This document shows, piece after piece, positions 1 through 10,849 of a stretch of DNA of 64,000 bases (its first letter is position 1; each line of letters starts with the position of its first letter). Both the position numbers and the translations under genes were made by a program. This stretch comes from Xestospongia bergquistia. Taxonomy: Eukaryota; Porifera; Demospongiae; Haplosclerida; Petrosiidae. A model generated the notes under the pieces. The model saw only the letters and a program-made list of their open reading frames with translations, ran no database searches and had not been told where the DNA came from. The stretch lies in assembly GCA_963965975.1 (NCBI GenBank), contig OZ014412.1:14832849-14896848 (forward strand), written 5' to 3'.

Positions 1-1877
1 ATGAAATTTATTGGATACCCATTCTTTTGTAGAGCCTGAAAGATAAGAGATTCTTCCTCAACCTGTTGTACAAGGGAGGATGAGTGTGTTAAGGCCCTGG
101 AAAATAAAGAGCGACAAACAGATAGTTTGTGAGAGGAAGGGTGGTGGGATGAGAACTGAAGATATTGGTCAGTATGAGTCTGTTTCCGATAAACTGCAGT
201 TGATAGTGACCCATCACTATCTCTAGTGATGAGGATGTCCAAAAAGGGTAAACAGCCATTGCTTTCCATCTCTACTGTAAACTGGATTGACGGTTCAATG
301 GAGTTGAGATGTTGATGGAAACTCCCAACCATCGAAGGTAGTAGGGCAACACAGGTGTCATCTACATACCTTTTCCAGAAAATAGGAGGGTGTGAAAAGG
401 ATGTTAAGGCCCTTTGTTCTATATTCTCCATCACCATATCTGCTACAATCACTGACACAGGGGAACCCATAGCAGTTCCAAAAATTTGTTGATAAAACTG
501 TCCTCTAAATGAAAAGTAAGTGGCTTTGAGACAGAACTCAAGAAGCTGTATGATGTCATTAATAGATAGGGCAGTTCTGTCCTCTAAGGTGTTGTCTTCT
601 TGTAGACGTTCCCTCGCAACATAAATTGCCAACTCAATTGGTACTTTAGTGAAGAGAGAGACTACATCAAAGGATACAAGTATTTCTTCTCCTAAATGTT
701 GTGTGTTGATGAAGGTGGAGAACTCACTAGAATTTCTGATATGGGTGGGAGTGTTCCCAACCAAAGGTGAAAGTAGACGGCATAAATGTTTTGATAGTTG
801 GTAGGAAGGTGAGGAATAAAAAGATACAATAGGTCTGAGGGGGACATCTGGTTTATGAATTTTCGGTAGCCCATACATTTGTGGAATGATTCCATTGGAG
901 CTATGTAGGAGAGAATAAAGATTAGGAGACAGTTTTTCTTGCTTTTTTAGAGACAGCAAGATAGCATTCATCCTATTCTGCAGAGCAGGAGTAGGGTCAG
1001 CTTTTAGGATTTTGTAGGTATTTCGGTCGCCAATAATATTCAGAATTTTGTTGTCATAATCTTTTGCGTTCAAAATGATGGTGGCACGACCTTTATCTGC
1101 TGGTAGAATAACAATGCTAGGATCTCTACGTAATTCCTTCAATGCTTTCATCTCCAAAGGAGTGAGGTTGTTGTGTACATGATTAGGTTTGTTGAGTACT
1201 CCTACAATTTTGGCTCTGATGTTATTTGCAGTGTCTTGGTCGACTTTCTGGTGGTTAAGAGCACTTTCCACTTCTGCAATAACAGTTGGGGCATCAAACT
1301 TTTTTGGTGCGGGAGCAAATTTCATTCCTCTAGACAATAGGGTTTTTTGAGGTGTACTCAACCTCTTTGAAGATAGGTTGACCACCCATTTGTTGGATTT
1401 AGATAGGTGATTGTCTTTATATTTTCTGAGGAGTGAGTCAAATTTGCTCATTTGTCTTTCTTTGCACTTGTTGGTGGTATTTAGCTTCACTTTATCGGAA
1501 TAGTCTATTAATGAGGATAGATGGGAGGGGCTAAAGATGTGCTGCAGTTCACGTAGTTGGAAGAACTGGTCATGTTTTAGTGTTCGTAATCTATAGCGAT
1601 CAAGTTTTATCCTGGCAGAAAGATATTTGAAGCCTGCATTACGAGCAATTTTGTATCCACCAGCGGAGGGGACCAGAGGCTTCTGATGTAGATATCGTGG
1701 AAGGATATGGTAGCGCTGGCACCTCTGGTTGAAGGCTAAGTGTTGGCAGAGACAAGCGATCTTTTTTGCTGTCTTGATGTATCGCCGAGATGCTTTCAAT
1801 GCTTCTACTCCATATAGTTTGTTTATAATGAGAAAAAGACCTGGGTGTTTTGGTAGATTAGTGTTTTCAATATTCAT
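1..1877 (-). CDS. Penelope-like element reverse transcriptase (C-terminus beyond left edge)
   Basis: I translated the minus strand by hand from an ATG at 1877-1875, with an in-frame TGA six bases upstream, and found it open for 625 codons to the left edge. Penelope-like hallmarks appear in order: DKGRATIIL, GLPKIHKPDVPLRPIVS, motif A SFDVVSLFTKVP, FGTAMGSPVS, the catalytic YVDD box in FWKRYVDDTC, then LPFLDILITRD and HKLSVCRSLFSRA. The protein would copy its RNA at a nicked chromosomal target. The GIY-YIG endonuclease expected in this family would lie past position 1, so it cannot be checked. No stop or frameshift is visible, unlike most other elements here, so the copy may be recent. The N-terminal 280 or so residues are basic and family-typical. 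Placement in the Penelope-like class is secure; the clade is not determined. Confidence 0.93.
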   Translation of the reverse strand, partial: MNIENTNLPKHPGLFLIINKLYGVEALKASRRYIKTAKKIACLCQHLAFNQRCQRYHILPRYLHQKPLVPSAGGYKIARNAGFKYLSARIKLDRYRLRTLKHDQFFQLRELQHIFSPSHLSSLIDYSDKVKLNTTNKCKERQMSKFDSLLRKYKDNHLSKSNKWVVNLSSKRLSTPQKTLLSRGMKFAPAPKKFDAPTVIAEVESALNHQKVDQDTANNIRAKIVGVLNKPNHVHNNLTPLEMKALKELRRDPSIVILPADKGRATIILNAKDYDNKILNIIGDRNTYKILKADPTPALQNRMNAILLSLKKQEKLSPNLYSLLHSSNGIIPQMYGLPKIHKPDVPLRPIVSFYSSPSYQLSKHLCRLLSPLVGNTPTHIRNSSEFSTFINTQHLGEEILVSFDVVSLFTKVPIELAIYVARERLQEDNTLEDRTALSINDIIQLLEFCLKATYFSFRGQFYQQIFGTAMGSPVSVIVADMVMENIEQRALTSFSHPPIFWKRYVDDTCVALLPSMVGSFHQHLNSIEPSIQFTVEMESNGCLPFLDILITRDSDGSLSTAVYRKQTHTDQYLQFSSHHPSSHKLSVCRSLFSRALTHSSSLVQQVEEESLIFQALQKNGYPINF

Positions 1878-1920
1878 TTTATTTCACCAAACAAAAATAG
1901 CTATAGCAAAAGGTAAAATT

Positions 1921-2440
1921 TATTTTTAGTTATAGTATTAGTTATAGTATTAATACTAATTTTAATTTAGTAGTATTAGTTATAGTATTAATGTGAAATT
2001 TAATTTAGTTATAGCATTAGTTATAGTCATATTTAATAAGCAAACACTTTTGTTTTCTTCAGGAAGATACATACTCCACTTTTTCTTGGCCTGCCAGGAC
2101 CAGCTGCTATACTAGCTGTAAGCGTGCTTTCTAGTTAAGCTTAACTATAATAACTAGAAAATCACTCATGCATGGAAGGTTAAATCCACAAACAACTCAG
2201 GTATGCACTACCTAACATGATAATTATGTTAAATGCTTTACACATTCTATGTGGTTAGTAACTAATATAATTGAGGTTATTTAATATAGAATTAGTTATA
2301 GTTCAAAGGAAAGTTTTAATTTTAGTTTAGTTATAGTAACATTTGAAAAAAATATTAGTTAAATTTTTAGTTATAGTTAACTAAAATTTTTACTCTCTAC
2401 TAAAAATATTTTAGTATTAGTTATAGTTAACTAAAACAAC
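1921..2440. repeat. TAGTTATAG-rich low-complexity repeat
   Basis: The stretch is built from irregular reiterations of ttagttatag and close variants, mixed with ordinary A+T-rich DNA. The same motif family recurs at 7981-8026 and 10843-10980, on both sides of the piggyBac element, so the element appears to have landed inside another copy of this repeat. No coding signal is seen. Confidence 0.7.
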
Positions 2441-3069
2441 ACTAGAGACAATGAACATCCAAATAGGTGTTTTGGCAAAAAAAATTAATGTTAATTTTAA
2501 TTGTCACTCAAGCTCAGGCAACAATTTGAGACGTCAAGGTGAGTACAATTATACTTGAACCAATTACTCAAGTCACTATAATACAGTAGTATTAGCATTA
2601 TAGACTTGTGACATGCTACAAATAAATCTATTGAGTATCTAATCTTATCGTACCTTTCAGAATATCTGTGATAACGCTTAAAAGTGTGGTCGAATAATCA
2701 TAGCAAATTTTACTTAGCAAATTTCCTCTGAAAAATAACGATGTGTTAGCAGATTTAAAAAGTTTGATTATACTATTGCAGTTCCATTGTTACTTGATAA
2801 CAACAGCCATAGCCTTCTCGCTTTGCTTGGTTATTGAAGGAGTTTTGGCGATTGAACGATTTTACATCATACTTGTCCGCTTACTGCTGCCTCCAAAAAT
2901 TTTTTTCAAAACCTTGTCGCTATTCACAGAAGCTTCCTAAAACTTTCAAAGCACTTGGTATATTAATTAATCAGGTCGTAGTTTACAACAGTAAGTTAGA
3001 AATGCCAGTTTTCATGGTAGTTTATCTTGCTAGATGCGGCCGAAAGTGATACGTCCGTTCTTGTGTAAT
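2441..3069. other. A+T-rich stretch without recognised gene
   Basis: Only short chance ORFs of 65-71 codons, overlapping in different frames. None resembles a protein I recognise. Confidence 0.5.
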
Positions 3070-3290
3070 TTACTCTAGTACTTTATATTGTCTTTCAATT
3101 GTGTTTCCAGATGGAAGCTATATGAGAAACTTGTGAATTTTCTATAGAATTTTGTTCAGAAATCTAATGTTTCCTGATGAGAGGAAATTTAAGAAAATTT
3201 CAAAATTCTTTATGGAAATTTAGAATGGAATTTTGGCTATTGTATTTCCACAAAGATTTTCTCATGGAAATGTTTAGGAAATATATAATT
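3070..3290 (+). repeat. Dispersed repeat, partner inverted at 17075-17290
   Basis: This block reads tactctagtactttatattg onward through a run of fragments around ggaaat/atttcc. Its reverse complement, with scattered mismatches, is found at 17075-17290. Landmarks shared in inverted order are the gtgtttccagatgg-like segment, the cagaaatctaatgtttcctg-like segment and the ggctattgtatttccac segment. It is an unclassified dispersed element about 215 bp long. Confidence 0.65.
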
Positions 3291-3339
3291 TTTCATAGTG
3301 GGAAATGATAAGTATAATTTATTTAAACTACTGTCATCA

Positions 3340-4030
3340 CTAAAGATTTGTTTTATAAGTTGTTGAGTTGTGTTTATTGACAAACAATATTAGCATAATT
3401 TCTCATGTATAAAGACACCTAAAGATTCTTTGTCAAAGTTACAAAACTTGATGATAGCCTATTGTCTAATAATACCATTATTGCATTAATTAACTGAACC
3501 TGTTTTTTGGCAGTTTTTAATTGTTAATATCATGTTCACAGATACTTGTGACACTTACACAATAATGTAAACATAGCCACGTATAGTCATCTTTGCTTCT
3601 GCTATATATAAACAAAGCAATGTAGCAAGTATGTTAATTAATGGCATATTAAATATATATGCATATAGTTAATTTTAATATAGGTCCTATCAGAAATCAA
3701 AACATAGGTTATTACAGAAAATGCTTAATACAAGTTAGCAGATCTTTCTATCATGAGCCACATTATGTACATCTGTACTACCAAAAAATCAAGACTTATT
3801 GTCTACAATTATTATCTTGTTCCTTTCAACAATGTATTCTACTATTTGTATGAATGCATAGATATAGACAGATTGAAGGATTTAATAGATAGTTGAATAA
3901 ATTTAATATTTGAAATAAGTACAGAAACAGATAAAGATAGTGAGCAGTTGATAAGTGTCATTGATTGATAAAGATAATTGAAATAATTTTTGATAGTTAA
4001 ACAATCAGAAATTGAATAGTTTAATAATTT
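3340..4030 (+). repeat. Direct repeat copy 1 (partner 5840-6520)
   Basis: About 690 bp from cactaaagatttgtt to gaatagtttaat recur in the same orientation at 5840-6520 with a few percent mismatches and small indels. The region is A+T-rich and has no convincing ORF. The P2X7-tail relic and the LINE relic lie between the two copies, so this may be a direct duplication or a pair of dispersed repeats. Confidence 0.8.
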
Positions 4031-4769
4031 ATTTATATAACTGATCAACTATAAATCTTTTTTGTGCTCGAAAAACAAATGCACAAGTAGCAGCTGGTAC
4101 ATCAACATCAACTCCTGAGAGTTCTACAAACATCAAAGAATATATTAAAAATTGAACCTGAATAATGATTATAAATAGGACTGTTTTTATTGTGTACCAT
4201 ATTATGTAGCCACTGATGATAACAATTAAACTAGTTGTTGAAGTGTTTGTTAAAAAAATTATTTGGTGAATAGTAAAACATGAATCCTACTACTACTACT
4301 ACTTATAGAACAGATCAACCTAGCTGTAAAGAACAATTTAATAATACTACAACACAATATCTATAGTTTATAAACTTTCGTGATGTCCATATTTTGTCAG
4401 AGCTTTTCGTTATAAGTGAAAACTCAATGACATGGATGATGATATCTTGCATTGAACCTCACAAGAATATAAAGGACACAGAAATTATTATGATATAAAA
4501 TAGAACAGTGGAATATTTCACTGCAAAAAAAATACAATAAGTGTAAAGTACATTAGCTAATTTATATTTCTTGATTTTAATAACTTCAGTTTCATAGTAT
4601 TCATGGTTATGATAATATTTTAATATAATTATAATACATTGACACACAAGTTGCCAGTTGAGCACTGAGATTATTACAAAATAAAGATTACTTCCTGTGG
4701 TGGGTGTAACCACACAATGATGTAGAAAGGGGCTTTGCAGACTAGACATGCATTGGTGAGAGTGCTATA
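4031..4769. other. A+T-rich stretch without recognised gene
   Basis: I see no exon, RNA gene or terminal repeat here. A 96-codon minus-strand ORF (4459-4749) is hydrophobic, low-complexity and probably chance. Confidence 0.5.
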
Positions 4770-5205
4770 ATGACTGACATTGTCTAAAAAGAAAGTGATT
4801 CTGATACTGAAACTTCCTGTTTGGATTTGTCATATTCTTCTTCAGAATTTGAAGATGATAACAACAGTAAATATGATGATAGGCTGGATGGTGGAATACA
4901 ATCATACTTTATGAACCAATGGAAGACACTATATCAAGTAGCAGCAATGATAATGACAGATCTGAAGAAGAGAATCTCGAGAGGCTTTCAAATTTGAGCT
5001 AGTATGCTTCTCTATACTTTATATTACATTTACAAAACTATGATAGGTGTTCATGTGGAAACTGCAAGATAATGCCAACCATCACAAAATGTTTGTGCTT
5101 CATGAAATTGAAGTAGTTACAAAGAAAAAGGAAGGAATAGCTCAATGCATAGTTCAGCATCCTGGATTTGATGGTGTTTGTTTGAATACATGGGTGTTAC
5201 TGTAA
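4770..5205 (+). pseudogene. P2X7-C-terminal-like domain gene, N-terminal half, broken
   Basis: An ATG at 4770 begins an acidic serine-rich leader (SDSDTETSCLDLSYSSSEF) followed by YEPMEDT. After a probable short intron (acceptor before 5045) comes CSCGNCKIMPT, then EIEVVTKKKEG and HPGFDGVCLNTWVL, stop at 5203-5205. The Cys pattern CxCGxC..MPT..CxC and the HPGF..CLN box match the cytosolic zinc-binding ballast domain of P2X7 receptors (P2RX7_C), a domain also found without the ion channel in invertebrate proteins. Damage: an in-frame TAA at 4785, a frame change near 4910, a stop across the splice junction where a Trp is expected before CSCG, and a one-base loss near 5098. The domain call is mine from motifs only. 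Confidence 0.68.
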
Positions 5206-5349
5206 TAGTATGGCTCATGCTCTAATGAAGGAAATCTTAACTTAAGTTGTGGTAGATTATTGCAATTTTAAGAAATCAATGGTTTGTTCTTCTGAAGCGA
5301 CTAACTATCACAGCTCTGATTTCTATTGTAGACAATTATTAATTTATTA

Positions 5350-5700
5350 TAACCTTTTGGACTCAAATCTTTAATTTGCCCTGTATCCTTTGACCTAACG
5401 AAAGCTTGCAACATAATACCACCTCCAACTTTACTACTCAAACTTAAAACATGGTGCTTAATTTGTTATTATTTTATTATCTGGTCATGTACATATATTT
5501 TTACTAAAGGTGTTTGTTCAAAAAAACTACTAGTCACTTCAAGAGTTCCTCAATGGTCAGTACTTTATCCTTTATTTGTTACTTCTAATTTACATAGATT
5601 ATATTACTAATCTTCCATTCTTGTCTAAAAGCATAACCATCTCTATACCTATGACAAACAAAAAATCATTAAAGCCAATTAATATATGTAATATAGTTTA
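5350..5700 (+). pseudogene. Decayed LINE (CR1/jockey-like) reverse transcriptase fragment
   Basis: In one frame the DNA reads ICPVSFDLTKACNIIPPP, TLLLKLKTW and, downstream, TSRVPQWSVLYPLFV. These correspond to the LINE reverse transcriptase segments usually written D.SKAFD..PH..LL.KL and SGVPQGSVLGPLLF. Several stops follow (near 5586). It is a short dead fragment. A relic with related segments lies at 32795-33245. No tail or target-site duplication is visible. Confidence 0.55.
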
Positions 5701-5839
5701 TAAACTTGTAATCTAATTTAAGGGGCAAACAGCAACTTTAAAATAATAATTATTGTTAAAGTTGGTGAAAATGATTCTTATAAAGTTGCGTACTGAACAC
5801 TTCATATATTTGTGTTTGCAAGTCATTACAAACTACTGG

Positions 5840-6520
5840 TATCACTAAAGATTTGTTGGGTTGTGTTTTTTGACAAACAATATTAGCATAATTTCTCATG
5901 TATGGAGACACCTAAAGTTTCTTTGCCAAAGTTGCCAAACTTTGATGATAGCCTATTGTCTAATAATACATATTTACCCTTATTGCATTAATTAACTGAA
6001 CCTATTTTTTGCAGTTTTAAATGTTAATATCATGTTCACAGGTACTTGTGACACTTACACAATAATATAAACATTGCCATGTATAGTCATCTTTGCTTCT
6101 GCTATATAAACAAAGCAATGTAGCAAGTACATTAATTAATGACATATTAAATATATATGCATATAGTTAAGAGTTTAACATAGGTCCTATCAGAAATCAA
6201 AACATAGGTCATTACAGAAAATGCTTAATACAAGTTAACAGATCTTTCTATCATGAGCCACATTATGTACATCCTTATTACCAAAAATCAAGACTTATTG
6301 TCTACAATTATTATCTTGTTCCTTTCAACAATGTATTCTACTATTTGTATGAATGTATAGATATAGACAGATTGAAGGATTTAATAGATAGTTTAATAAA
6401 TTTAATATTTGAAATAAGTACAGAAACAGATAAAGATATTGAGCAGTTGATAAGTGTCATAGATTGATAAAGATAATTAAAATAATTTTTGATAGTTAAA
6501 CAATCAGAAGTTGAATAGTT
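5840..6520 (+). repeat. Direct repeat copy 2 (partner 3340-4030)
   Basis: Same-orientation copy of 3340-4030, with small indels (for example tataaagacacc versus tatggagacacc). It is non-coding as far as I can see. Confidence 0.8.
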
Positions 6521-8026
6521 TAATTAATCATCGATGTGGTATGTTAATAATAATTAATTAATTAATGAACTTTAACTACATGAGTATTTTAATGGTACAT
6601 AATTGAGATATACTTCTATTTGTGTTTGTAGACAATGTAATGTTTAAAAACAAGGTTGATAGATGAAGTTATATATTCATACATGTAGACTGGTAACTTT
6701 TTTATTAGTAACAATGTATATAGCCAGTACTGTACACTATCATGACAGTAATATCATAGTTCTAAGCTTGTCAACTTTTCTTGACTTCTACTGTATAAAT
6801 GATGGATTGTGTACATATGTTTTTTGATAAATAGATGAAATGATAAGTCAAATTTATTCATTAATTCATTCATGACTTCAAGTATAAAGGTACAACTGAT
6901 CAACAATAGAATGTAAAAGATCAAACTCTAACATTAATAAAGTGGCTATGTATGTACAATATATATAACAATAAGAGTGATGATAAAATAACAGGGAAAT
7001 AATTGTTAACAAAATGTAATAATTATTATTAAAAAATAATAAAGCGATAGTGAATAACAGAAAATGCAATATAACAAAAAAAAAAGAAATAGTGCATAAA
7101 AGTAATGTAATTTAGACAAAAACTAAATTCAAAAATATTAAGAACTTCAACTCAACAACATTGAGTAATCAACTATTTCACTCCATAATTTGACTTTACC
7201 TCTGTTTTAGCTAAAAATTAAATGTGACAATTGGATTAATAAAGACTTTTACTTATAACTTTATCAATTTATCAAATAATATATATTCCACAATCTATCA
7301 TGTATAATGTAAAGTTGAAAAATTAAAATCATTAAAATTATTTTGAGTTTTAACTATACTTCCTTTTTATTTTATATTATTCTCTTTCAGTCCACCCTCT
7401 CAGTAACTGACCATTAACACAAGAATCATTTTAACTTTTGCATACTCATCAATTTTCAATAATCGGTATTTAAAGTTGCATTCATAATTACCACTATAAG
7501 TTAAATTTTTACAGTTATAATATTATTACTCATTACTAGTTGTTCACTGTGGTACAAGCTGTAAGTAAGAAAGCAACTTTAGTATGTATAAATGAAATAA
7601 ACACAAACAGATATTAGAAAGATATAAAGTGGTAGTTACATTTATTTGATATAATACTCTATATTATAATGAAGAGTTATTAGGCAAAGGTATATTTTAA
7701 AGTAACAGTTCATTAATGTGTTACAACTTCAGTTCTGTTGTATTAATTGAGTGATGTTTGTTGTAATGTGCCATAAAATAGCTGATCATGATATGTGTGT
7801 CATCTTACAAATAATATTAACTTCAACTTAAGGTAATTTGTTCTAGAAGTGAAATAACAGCTCTCTCTATTGAATAAAATATTTGGATATACTACAACTG
7901 GCAACTACTTATCAAAATATGTATTGCCAAAATCACGAGCTGTAATTTGAACTACATTCTATAGCTATTTATTAGTGTTGTTTTAGTTATGAAATTTAGT
8001 TTTAATTTAGTTATAGTTATTTTTAT
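6521..8026. other. A+T-rich stretch without recognised gene
   Basis: I see nothing in 6521-7980 beyond A+T-rich DNA. From about 7981 to 8026 it turns into TAGTTATAG-type repeat, the landing site of the piggyBac element. Confidence 0.5.
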
Positions 8027-8049
8027 AGTCTAACCCTTACATGACCATT

Positions 8050-8140
8050 GACACGAATTCGTGACAAAACAATTTTTATGCGTGGACAGTTGTCACAATT
8101 TTTTGACGTGCGGGATACAGTTCGTGGTACAGTTGTCACA
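8050..8140 (+). promoter_or_regulatory. Left subterminal repeats of the piggyBac element
   Basis: The palindrome cacgaattcgtg starts at 8052, followed by two copies of acagttgtcacaat, each preceded by a gtgg-type sequence. Such subterminal repeats commonly serve as transposase-binding sites; that role is inferred here. Confidence 0.4.
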
Positions 8141-8317
8141 ATATTGTAACAAGTAATGCAACTAGAGTCATTATATTCACTTACCAATTCTTTCTTTTGA
8201 AACAAATTTTTAAACACAAAAAGTGAACCAGGATTCCATTTTTTTAAATAATAAAATCAATTATCAATTAAATAACGTAATTAAACGCGCAATTACTTCC
8301 TGCTGGCTTGTGTAAAA

Positions 8318-10395
8318 ATGAGTAGGCTGTCAGTTGATGATGTTTTGGGGATTATGGGATTGATGTCAGGAGATGAAATGGATATTGGAATGGATATGGC
8401 AATAGGTGCAGACAGTGATATTGACAGTGATGACGATGAATATAGTAGTGTCGATGAAATGATGGATAGCTCAAGTTCTAGTGAAAGCGATGACATGGAG
8501 TACAGTAATGACACTACAGGATATGGAAGAGGGCGTGGTAGGGCAACAGGTTGTGGTAGAGCCAGTGGTCGTGGTAGAGGACAAGGTTGTAGTAGAGGGG
8601 TTACTAGTGCAGCTGCTACACGAATGAAAAAAATGAAGTAGATTATAAGTGGAAACTTTTGGGTGAAGCTAAAGCAATTATTTACATTTACTCTGATATT
8701 TACATTTAGTCTATTCACTACTATATTACTTTCGTAACTAGATGACATTCCTAGACCAGCCATGACTTTCAGTGAGCAAACAGGCTATGTATTGCAAAAG
8801 CCATGCAACACACCAGCAGAGTGTTTTGCTCTATTTTTCACAGAGGAAGTGTGGCAATTCATTACGGACAACACTAACAAGTATGCTTTACAAAAGCTGA
8901 ACAATCGTACTGTAAGTGACCAGAATTACCACAAATGTAGCTAAATAGAATTCTTACTTTCAGACTTCTTCCAAATCTCTGTATCACAAGTGGCAACCTG
9001 TAACCAAAGATGAAGTAAAAGCATTCGTAGGCACAGTTCTAAATATGGGGATTGTACAACTACCAAATTTGAAAGACTACTAGGCTCGCAGTAGTACAAC
9101 CAACATACCATTGTTTCGTTCAGTGTTCTCTCGTAACCGGTTCTTTCAGATCTTTGGGACCCTTCATGCTGGTGATATTGACAGTACTATACGACGGAAT
9201 AAAATACAACCCTTTCTAGATTTACTGTGCCCTTTATTTGAATACACATACACACCTAGACAACAGGTTGCAATTGATGAATCAATCATTTCGTTTCGAG
9301 GAAGGGATGGCTTCTTGCAGTACCTCAAGGGTAAGCCCAATCCTTAGGGAATAAAATCTTTCATCCTAGCAGACAGTGTATCTGGATACCTACATAAAGT
9401 AAGGATTCACTTTGGTAAGGACACGCAGCTCATAAAACCAACATTACATCACACAATCCGAGTCATTTTGACGCTTACTGAGGATCTTTATAACAAAGGG
9501 TATGACTTGTACGTAGAACGTTTCTATTCAAGTCTGCTACTAGCAAGATGTTTAACAGACATTGGAATCTCAGTAACTGGTAAGAAACCTATATAAAAAT
9601 GATGATACTTTTATTCCACAATATTAGCCACAATAGTTTCCAATCGTAAGGGAGTTCCCTCAGGGTTGAAATCAAAAAAGAAACAACCAAAGGGGACAGT
9701 GGAAGCCTTTCGCTCTGACAATGGGAGGGAAAATATTCTAGCACTCTCTTGGTATGACAAACGAAAGGTGCTAATGATCACAACAAAATAAGAAAGGACA
9801 TGGTGCAAGTCCCAATAAGGTACGTTACATGTAGATGTTGTGATACTTTAGTAACAATACTTTGTCTTCAAAACACAGAGGATCTACTAGTCAAACATAT
9901 AAGAAGCCAAAAGTGGTTGCTGAATACAACAAATATATGCTTGGTGTTAACAAGCTAGACCAACTGGTCAGTTACTACAGTTTCCCTCACAAATCCTTGA
10001 AGTGGTGGAGGAAGGTATTCTTTTGGTTGGTGGAAGTAGCTGTTGTCAATTCCTATGTGATATACAAGGAACAAAAACTGAAACATAATGAACGGCCAAT
10101 CACTCACCTTGCATACCAGCGTTCACTAATTGACATGCTCACCAAGTCAGTAAGGTCCACTCTGAGATGTCAAGTCGGTCCAAGGGTCCCACCTACAGAG
10201 AAGCGACTCCAAGACAAACCACACTTTCTAAAAAAAGACGAAAAGCGTACAGAGTGCATTGTATGTAGTGATTGAAAGGAAGGTCAACGACATCTTACAC
10301 ATTTCCATTGTTGTACATGTACTGACAATCCTCCTTTATGCCCCACCGAGTGCTTCAAAATATACCACACACAAAAGAACTACAAAAAGGAGTAA
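8318..10395 (+). pseudogene. piggyBac transposase (DDE_Tnp_1_7), decayed
   Basis: The ATG at 8318 opens an acidic, Ser/Asp-rich leader followed by a GRGRG-rich basic run (8318-8640). An exon at about 8741-8911 (with MTFSEQTGYVLQ) joins across a 52-bp GT-AG intron (8912-8963, phase 0) to TSSKSLYHKW. The core follows: RSVFSRNRFFQIFGTLH, AIDESIISFRGR, FILADSVSGYL, GYDLYVERFYSS, then after another intron NRKGVP, and finally YNKYMLGVNKLDQ, KWWRKVFFW and a Cys-rich tail ending at 10395. In-frame TAG stops replace expected Trp codons at 9081 and 9345, and a TGA is at 10273. Two catalytic Asp positions also differ: the DN of the usual DNxxTS box is ER, and GVD is GVN. The first Asp (IDES) is kept. 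The protein is dead. Confidence 0.92.
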
Positions 10396-10849
10396 TATAC
10401 CCTAGTCACTCTACTTTTCATTTATTTCAACATATATAATTATACATAGCATGCTTTCCTGCTAACAATAGTAGCAGGTAGGCAAATATACTTTCATTCT
10501 ATAGGATGTATATAAAAATATATAATTATATACATACCTGAGGCAAACCAACAACAAAGACTGGAATTCTCAACAAACATGTGACAGAAACGTAGTAGCG
10601 TTAGACAACGATACAATTTGATACGATAAGATCTGCTACACAAATTTCTAGTACATTAGCCATAAGAGCTGTTCATAGAGTACTTCTTTCTGCCGAGAAT
10701 CAGATCAAAAACGTCTTATTTTAGCGCCATCAAGAGCAAAAGTAATGTCAGGCATTTTTTGAAATTACCGTCACGTGATAAGATTTTTAAATCAATTAAT
10801 TATTTCGAATAACGTGGTTAATTAATAATGGTCCTGTAAGGGAGTCTAA

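Larger units (their letters stand above)
8034..10842 (+). mobile_element. piggyBac-type DNA transposon, 2809 bp, with both ends
   Basis: The terminal inverted repeats are CCCTTACATGACCATT at 8034-8049 and, reversed, CCCTTACAGGACCATT at 10827-10842. AGTCTAA directly abuts both ends (8027-8033 and 10843-10849), giving a 7-bp direct repeat instead of the TTAA typical of piggyBac. The element sits in TAGTTATAG-type repeat DNA. Near the left end is the palindrome CACGAATTCGTG, starting 18 bases in, and acagttgtcacaat twice. Inside is one decayed piggyBac transposase. A MITE at 62199-62551 has nearly the same right terminus, so the family may have mobilised non-autonomous copies. Confidence 0.92.

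Noticed and set aside
692-895. 67-codon minus-strand ORF with proline-rich content
   Set aside because: It is an out-of-frame shadow of the Penelope-like reverse transcriptase reading frame.
8293-8763. 156-codon minus-strand ORF rich in Ser, Leu and Pro
   Set aside because: It is antisense to the acidic and GRGR-rich leader of the piggyBac transposase; the low-complexity composition explains its openness.
8027-10849. Expected TTAA target duplication for the piggyBac element
   Set aside because: Neither flank has TTAA at the terminus; only AGTCTAA matches on both sides.
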